Positions 52,919 through 57,012 of a DNA stretch of 57,012 bases are shown piece after piece; position 1 is the stretch's first letter, and each line of letters opens with the position of its first letter. A model generated the notes under the pieces. That model was not told where the DNA came from. It worked only from the letters and a program-made list of their open reading frames with translations, and did no database searches. The position numbers and the translations under genes are program-made. The stretch lies in NCBI GenBank assembly GCA_017465095.1, contig JAFTWX010000003.1, forward strand, positions 1 through 57,012, given 5' to 3'. Source of the DNA: Lachnospiraceae bacterium (lineage in GTDB: Bacteria; Bacillota; Clostridia; Lachnospirales; Lachnospiraceae).

Positions 52919-52932
52919 AGAATGGAGAAGTT

Positions 52933-53406
52933 ATGGGAGAAAATGAGAAAAACATTTTTCCGAAGGTCAACAAAGTTTTGAATAATAGAAATATTGTCGA
53001 AATTGCGACAAGACGGCAATACCAATATCCGATTTTAGAGCGATATTTGAAAAGGAAGATACAAGGGTGGAGTATTGGCTTGTTTCTTAATTCGATAAAT
53101 ACAAAAAAAATAGTTTTGTATGCTGTTACAGAGTTTACAGAGTTTGCGATGCTTGATTTGCAAAATTTCAATGGAGATATAGAGGTTTTGTGTATTTGTG
53201 ATAGAGCTGCACAGTCATATGCCAAAGGATTTTGCGGCGCATCTGTTGTGGGTGTAGATCAAATGATGAAAATGTATGAAAATAAAGAGTTTGAGAAAGT
53301 ATTGGTTTGTACTTGCTCGCATGCAAACAGCGTGTTTTCCGATTTGTTGAGTAGAGGGGTGAATTTGGATGATATCATATCGATTAGTAGCGCAATCTAT
53401 TATTAG
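52933..53406 (+). CDS. Small protein with degenerate Rossmann module
   Basis: A 157-residue protein. From residue 58 the sequence KKIVLYAVTEFTEFAMLDL, then VLCICDRAAQSYAKG and FEKVLVCTCSHANSVFSDLL, follows the same layout as the YGxGxxG modules in neighbouring genes, but the glycine loop is replaced by YAVTEFT. Residues 1-55 are basic and helical. ATG 52933 behind GGAGAAG. It stands between the pyruvyl transferase and the GT2 gene; role unknown. Confidence 0.6.
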   Translation: MGENEKNIFPKVNKVLNNRNIVEIATRRQYQYPILERYLKRKIQGWSIGLFLNSINTKKIVLYAVTEFTEFAMLDLQNFNGDIEVLCICDRAAQSYAKGFCGASVVGVDQMMKMYENKEFEKVLVCTCSHANSVFSDLLSRGVNLDDIISISSAIYY

Positions 53407-53418
53407 CGGAGGAAAGAG

Positions 53419-54582
53419 ATGTTAAGTATAATTGTTCCGGTTTATAATTCCGAATCATATTTAGATAAATGTATAGAAAGTATTCTAGGACAAACATATG
53501 AAAAAATTGAATTGATTTTAGTAAATGACGGTTCAGTGGATAGATCGGGAGAAATATGTGATTTTTATGCCCAAAAAGATTCGAGAGTTAAGGTTATTCA
53601 TGGTGCCAATTGCGGAGCTATTGGGGCTCGAAAAAAAGGTGTTTTATATGCAAGTGGAGAAGTAATTACCTTTGTGGACAGTGATGATTGGATAGAGAGT
53701 GATATGTATGAAGAACTTATGAAAATATATTCTGCATTTCATCCAGATATAATTACTTCTGGTTACTATTGCGGACATTTAAAAGATGATTACGTAATAG
53801 ACATGTTAGATTGTGGATTTTATTCTTTGGTGGATATAAGGGAAAAGGTATTACCAAGGATGATGTTTGACGGGAAGATCGGCAGAGGGGCCATCACACC
53901 GTCTCTTAGTAATAAAATCATGAAAAAATCTAAGGTTACTGAACTGATTGAAAAGGTAAATGAAAAAATATCGCTTGGGGATGATGCCAGTTTGCTATAT
54001 TCGGTAATATTGCAGGCAGAATCTTTATTTGTTACAAAGTTAATAAAATATCATTACATACATAACCCGAATTCAATGTGTAACAGATGTTCTCTTTCTG
54101 ATTTTTCGTCCGTGTTGCTGTTGAAAGATGAATTTGAAGAACTGTTTAAAAAACATCAAGTATTTGAGATTATGGAAACGCAATTGAACTTGTATATAAA
54201 AAGTACAGTAGCAATTGTTGTGCGTGGTGTATATGATTGTAGTATAAGTGTGTCCGGAGGGAATTACAGATTTCCGTATGAGTTAATTCCGGCAAAATCG
54301 AAATTGGTACTGTATGGTGCAGGTAAAGTAGGACAGTCGTATTGGCTGGAGATTTGCTCCGGGAAATATGCGCAGGTAGTTAGTTGGATAGATCAAAATG
54401 CCGACAGATATTTTTGTGGGATGAAAGTAGAGGGGATAAACATTTTACAAAATAAAAAGTATGATTTTGTTTTAATTGCTATTGCGGATAAAGAAGTTGC
54501 TATGCAAATTAAAGAAAATTTGGTGAGAAATGATGTGAGAGAAGAAAGTATAATTTGGGCTGAACCTATATATGTCGAATGA
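53419..54582 (+). CDS. Family 2 glycosyltransferase with C-terminal Rossmann module
   Basis: A 387-residue glycosyltransferase. The GT-A domain (1-230) starts SIIVPVYNSESYLDKCIESI, has LVNDGSVDRS and the metal-binding FVDSDDWIE (DxD). The C-terminal part (about 292-387) is the module KLVLYGAGKVGQSYW (YGAGKVG 299-305), VVSWIDQNADRYF and YDFVLIAIADKEVAM. ATG 53419 after GGAGGAAAG. Transfers a sugar to a growing surface glycan; donor and acceptor unknown. Confidence 0.9.
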   Translation: MLSIIVPVYNSESYLDKCIESILGQTYEKIELILVNDGSVDRSGEICDFYAQKDSRVKVIHGANCGAIGARKKGVLYASGEVITFVDSDDWIESDMYEELMKIYSAFHPDIITSGYYCGHLKDDYVIDMLDCGFYSLVDIREKVLPRMMFDGKIGRGAITPSLSNKIMKKSKVTELIEKVNEKISLGDDASLLYSVILQAESLFVTKLIKYHYIHNPNSMCNRCSLSDFSSVLLLKDEFEELFKKHQVFEIMETQLNLYIKSTVAIVVRGVYDCSISVSGGNYRFPYELIPAKSKLVLYGAGKVGQSYWLEICSGKYAQVVSWIDQNADRYFCGMKVEGINILQNKKYDFVLIAIADKEVAMQIKENLVRNDVREESIIWAEPIYVE

Positions 54583-54593
54583 GGAGGTGGAGT

Positions 54594-55694
54594 ATGCAAA
54601 ATGTTTTTATTTGGGGAACAGGATATTACGCGTCAGAGTTTGCTGCTAGAGTTATAATGGCATTGGATAATCTTGAAGAATGTCGCCTGATAGGATTTGT
54701 TGATAATGCAACTGAAAAAAATTTTTTTTTGGGTTATCCGGTATATCAAGCAGAAGTGTTAAAGAGATATGCTAACGTAGTAGTGATTTTGGCGGTTTTG
54801 GATCAAGGCTATAAAGATCAAATTAAGAAACAAATATATCAAATTTTGCCTACTGTTTGTTGTGTGGAAGATATTTATTGGCCATTAAAAAAACTTGTGA
54901 AAAGAAACAATTTTGCAACGACAGATAAAGATATTAAGGAAACGATCAAATATTGGGATAATAATCCGTTAACCGTATATAATCAGTTTATAAAAGAGGA
55001 AGAGGTATTTGATGAGGTTTTTTTTGATGATAAGATTCAATTGCCATATATATGGTTTCGAACTATCGATGGCGGATTAACAAAAATGTTTTTCCCGAAT
55101 GACTATAATTTTGTCCATAAAGATGGAGCTCGATATGTATACAATTTAATGGCAGAACAAGTCGATGACTCGCCTCATTTATATGTGAAAGATAATCATA
55201 GAGTGTGTGAGGGCGATTCGATTGTTGATGCCGGAGTGTGTGAGGGGAATTTCTCGTTAAAATACATAAATGTAGCTTCGCATATTTATTTATTTGAAAA
55301 TGACCCTGAATGGATAAAGCCGTTATATTATTCTTTTTTACCAGTGAAAGAAAAAGTAACTTTTGTAGGTAAAGGAGTTTCAAATGTTTCATCCGACAAA
55401 CTATGTCGAATAGATGATGTTGTAAAAAGGAAGGTTGATTTTTTAAAAATGGATATAGAAGGGTGGGAAATAGATGCTCTTAAAGGAGCTGAGAAAACTT
55501 TGTTAGATAATAATGTAAAGTCTTCGATATGTTGTTACCATAAAAAAGATGACGAGAGGTTAATTAAAAATATGTTTGAAAGTATTGGATACAAAACAAC
55601 GACTTCTTCAGGTTATATGCTTTTTGTTTATGGAGATGACACATGGAAGTATGGAGATTTTCGTAAAGGTATTATATATGCAAATAAAAAATAA
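54594..55694 (+). CDS. FkbM-type methyltransferase with N-terminal Rossmann module
   Basis: A 366-residue protein. Residues 1-95 are the Rossmann module in N-terminal position (VFIWGTGYYASEFAARV, LIGFVDNATEKNFF, VVVILAVLDQGY). The FkbM domain covers about 205-355: IVDAGVCEGNFSLKYI (SAM motif), YLFENDPEWIKPL, then VDFLKMDIEGWEIDALKG, the family signature. It likely O-methylates a glycan sugar. ATG 54594, 5 bases after AGGAGGTGG, is chosen; the in-frame ATG 54579 lies in that site. Confidence 0.88.
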   Translation: MQNVFIWGTGYYASEFAARVIMALDNLEECRLIGFVDNATEKNFFLGYPVYQAEVLKRYANVVVILAVLDQGYKDQIKKQIYQILPTVCCVEDIYWPLKKLVKRNNFATTDKDIKETIKYWDNNPLTVYNQFIKEEEVFDEVFFDDKIQLPYIWFRTIDGGLTKMFFPNDYNFVHKDGARYVYNLMAEQVDDSPHLYVKDNHRVCEGDSIVDAGVCEGNFSLKYINVASHIYLFENDPEWIKPLYYSFLPVKEKVTFVGKGVSNVSSDKLCRIDDVVKRKVDFLKMDIEGWEIDALKGAEKTLLDNNVKSSICCYHKKDDERLIKNMFESIGYKTTTSSGYMLFVYGDDTWKYGDFRKGIIYANKK

Positions 55695-55717
55695 AGTGTG
55701 TTTTTTAAAGGACCAAC

Positions 55718-56818
55718 ATGAATCGTCTAGGAATATATGTCGTTTATGACAGAGAAAAAAATGTTCACAGTTACATAGAAAATGTATTGGAAGAATTAAA
55801 GAAGTATGTTACTTCTTTAATTGTTGTGTGCAATTTTGACAAAATTGAGAAAGGTCTTGAATATATTCAGCCATATGCAGATCAAATTGTATATCGTGAA
55901 AATCGAGGCTACGATGCGGGAGCTTATAAAGATGTACTGAGTGGTTTTGAACCTATGGTTTTTAAAGGATATGATGAACTTTTGTTGACAAATGATACTT
56001 ATTTCGGCCCGATTTATCCTTTTTCGACCATGTTTTCAAGGATGGATGCATATGAATGTGATTTTTGGGGGATTACCAGGCATCCAAGTGGCGAAATGAG
56101 CGATGGAGTGAAATATGACAGCCATATTCAAAGCTATTTCTTAAATTTTAAAAAGAAAGTATTGCATAGCGATGATTTTACGAGTTTTTGGTTAAATCTT
56201 TTATACCCAACGACTTTTCAAGAAGCGGTTCAAAAATTCGAGTTGGGAATCAATCATTTTTTGAGAGAAAAAGGGTATAAGGGAGCTGCTTATATGGATT
56301 TGCATGTGCCGAATTTTCCGTTGAAAGAATCAGAAAATCCATATTATACCCATTCGCTGGAGCTTGTTAGGGATATGGAGATTCCGATAATCAAAAAGAA
56401 AATTTTTGATCTTGGAAATCCAGGATATATCAATGCGTTGCAAGCGATTTCTTACTTGGAAGAAAATAGGATTCCAAATGTGAAATATATAGATGAGTGG
56501 AGAATAAATAGTCCGTTCTCTTATCAGGAAGTTAAGAGATTTGTTGATTCTCATGAAAAAATTTACATATACGGGAAAGGTATGTGGGGAAGAAATTTGG
56601 CAGAGTTGTTTAGGCAACAGGAGTGGGAGTTTGAAGATTTTCTCATAACAGAGAAGAGAGAGAATGAAGATGGATGCATATTTTCAGAGAAAATCTTAAG
56701 TGAGCGTGATGGAATTATTATTGCTATTGGCGATGAGACGATAGTAGAAGAAATATATCGCAATATATTATCTGTGTATGAACCGGGACAAGTTTTAAAA
56801 TCAAATATGAACCAATGA
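55718..56818 (+). CDS. RgpF-like rhamnan/glycan synthesis protein with C-terminal Rossmann module
   Basis: A 366-residue protein whose residues 1-270 resemble the RgpF family (PF05045, streptococcal rhamnan synthesis): LGIYVVYDREKNVHSYI, YRENRGYDAGAYKDVL, ELLLTNDTYFGPIYPFS, DFWGITRHPSG, SYFLNFKKKVL. The end is the module KIYIYGKGMWGRNLAEL (YGKGMWG 285-291) with GIIIAIGDETIVEEI. No membrane segments, so cytosolic. Sugar transferred unknown. Confidence 0.82.
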   Translation: MNRLGIYVVYDREKNVHSYIENVLEELKKYVTSLIVVCNFDKIEKGLEYIQPYADQIVYRENRGYDAGAYKDVLSGFEPMVFKGYDELLLTNDTYFGPIYPFSTMFSRMDAYECDFWGITRHPSGEMSDGVKYDSHIQSYFLNFKKKVLHSDDFTSFWLNLLYPTTFQEAVQKFELGINHFLREKGYKGAAYMDLHVPNFPLKESENPYYTHSLELVRDMEIPIIKKKIFDLGNPGYINALQAISYLEENRIPNVKYIDEWRINSPFSYQEVKRFVDSHEKIYIYGKGMWGRNLAELFRQQEWEFEDFLITEKRENEDGCIFSEKILSERDGIIIAIGDETIVEEIYRNILSVYEPGQVLKSNMNQ

Positions 56819-56837
56819 TTGTTGAGGATTGGATAGA

Positions 56838-57012
56838 GTGAAAAAAGTTGTTGTAGTAATACCTATATATAAGGAAAAATTGAACGATTTAGAAAAAATA
56901 TCATTGGCGCAGGTATTTGATGTATTGGGTGCTTATGATATTTATTTTGTTGCCCCGGAAGGTCTGGATTATGATTACAGGGGCGATGCGAAAGAAAAAA
57001 CATTTCCGAAAA
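56838..57012 (+). CDS. DUF5672-like glycan protein, N-terminal part (partial)
   Basis: The first 58 residues of a gene cut by the window edge. It reads KKVVVVIPIYKEKLNDLEKI and VLGAYDIYFVAPEGLDYDY, which resembles the N-terminus of DUF5672 proteins, glycosyltransferase-like proteins found in similar clusters. GTG 56838 with GAGGATTGG ahead. Continues beyond the window. Confidence 0.7.
   Translation, partial: MKKVVVVIPIYKEKLNDLEKISLAQVFDVLGAYDIYFVAPEGLDYDYRGDAKEKTFPK

Overview
The window looks like a chromosomal segment of a low-to-mid GC anaerobic Firmicute, most likely a Lachnospiraceae member (Roseburia/Lachnospira/Butyrivibrio-like). I infer this from the order birA - small conserved protein - coaX - dusB - conserved protein - greA - lysS, from feoA-feoB followed by a Cys-rich FeoB-associated peptide, from a SleB-type hydrolase, from BspA-type leucine-rich repeats and from the C-family polymerase DnaE. 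A good match to a flagellar sigma-28 promoter near 22.4 kb suggests a motile organism. No rRNA, tRNA, CRISPR array or intact insertion sequence was seen.

Layout. 0-1.5 kb: tail of a leucine-rich repeat surface protein and a PD-(D/E)XK (Rpn-type) protein. 1.6-20.7 kb: core housekeeping genes on the + strand: dnaE, pfkA, an rRNA methyltransferase, proC, a cell wall hydrolase, a membrane-anchored GH78 rhamnosidase, an NfeD/SPFH pair, argF, birA to dusB, greA (frameshifted here) and lysS. 20.7-22.5 kb: a small AT-rich insert with a GNAT acetyltransferase and a membrane-bound XRE regulator. 22.5-30.9 kb: a coiled-coil protein behind a sigma-28-like promoter, a hybrid sensor kinase, a YerB-like lipoprotein with an SDR on the minus strand, an NSS transporter, a lipoprotein and a PlsC-like acyltransferase. 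30.9-34.8 kb: a degenerate MocR regulator divergent from the ferrous iron operon feoA-feoB-Cys-rich peptide. 34.85-35.17 kb: an intergenic array of twelve half-sites in strictly alternating orientation, phased at about 52.5 bp. 35.3-40.9 kb: radical SAM/SPASM protein, CxxC membrane protein, a second Rpn protein, a YfcE phosphoesterase, a GT-B-like protein and a Rossmann module. 41-46.7 kb: a surface locus of two secreted or anchored proteins (minus) divergent from an ABC-type unit whose ATPase lacks its catalytic residues, plus a large anchored protein sharing a DPQQL domain. 46.7-57 kb: an AT-rich glycan assembly operon (SDR, two beta-propeller-like proteins, an FrhB/hexapeptide/Rossmann fusion, pyruvyl transferase family, GT2, FkbM methyltransferase, RgpF-like protein, DUF5672-like start) running off the end.

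How it fits together. The last third is a cell-surface region: surface proteins, their probable membrane machinery, then a polysaccharide or glycoprotein glycan cluster whose members repeatedly carry the same YGxGxxG Rossmann module. The iron operon carries a matching palindrome, GGTTAG-N6-CTAAC(C/A), ahead of both feoA and feoB. The strongest unexplained signal is the phased array between the iron operon and the radical SAM gene. All functions are read from the sequence and family memory; no database search was possible.
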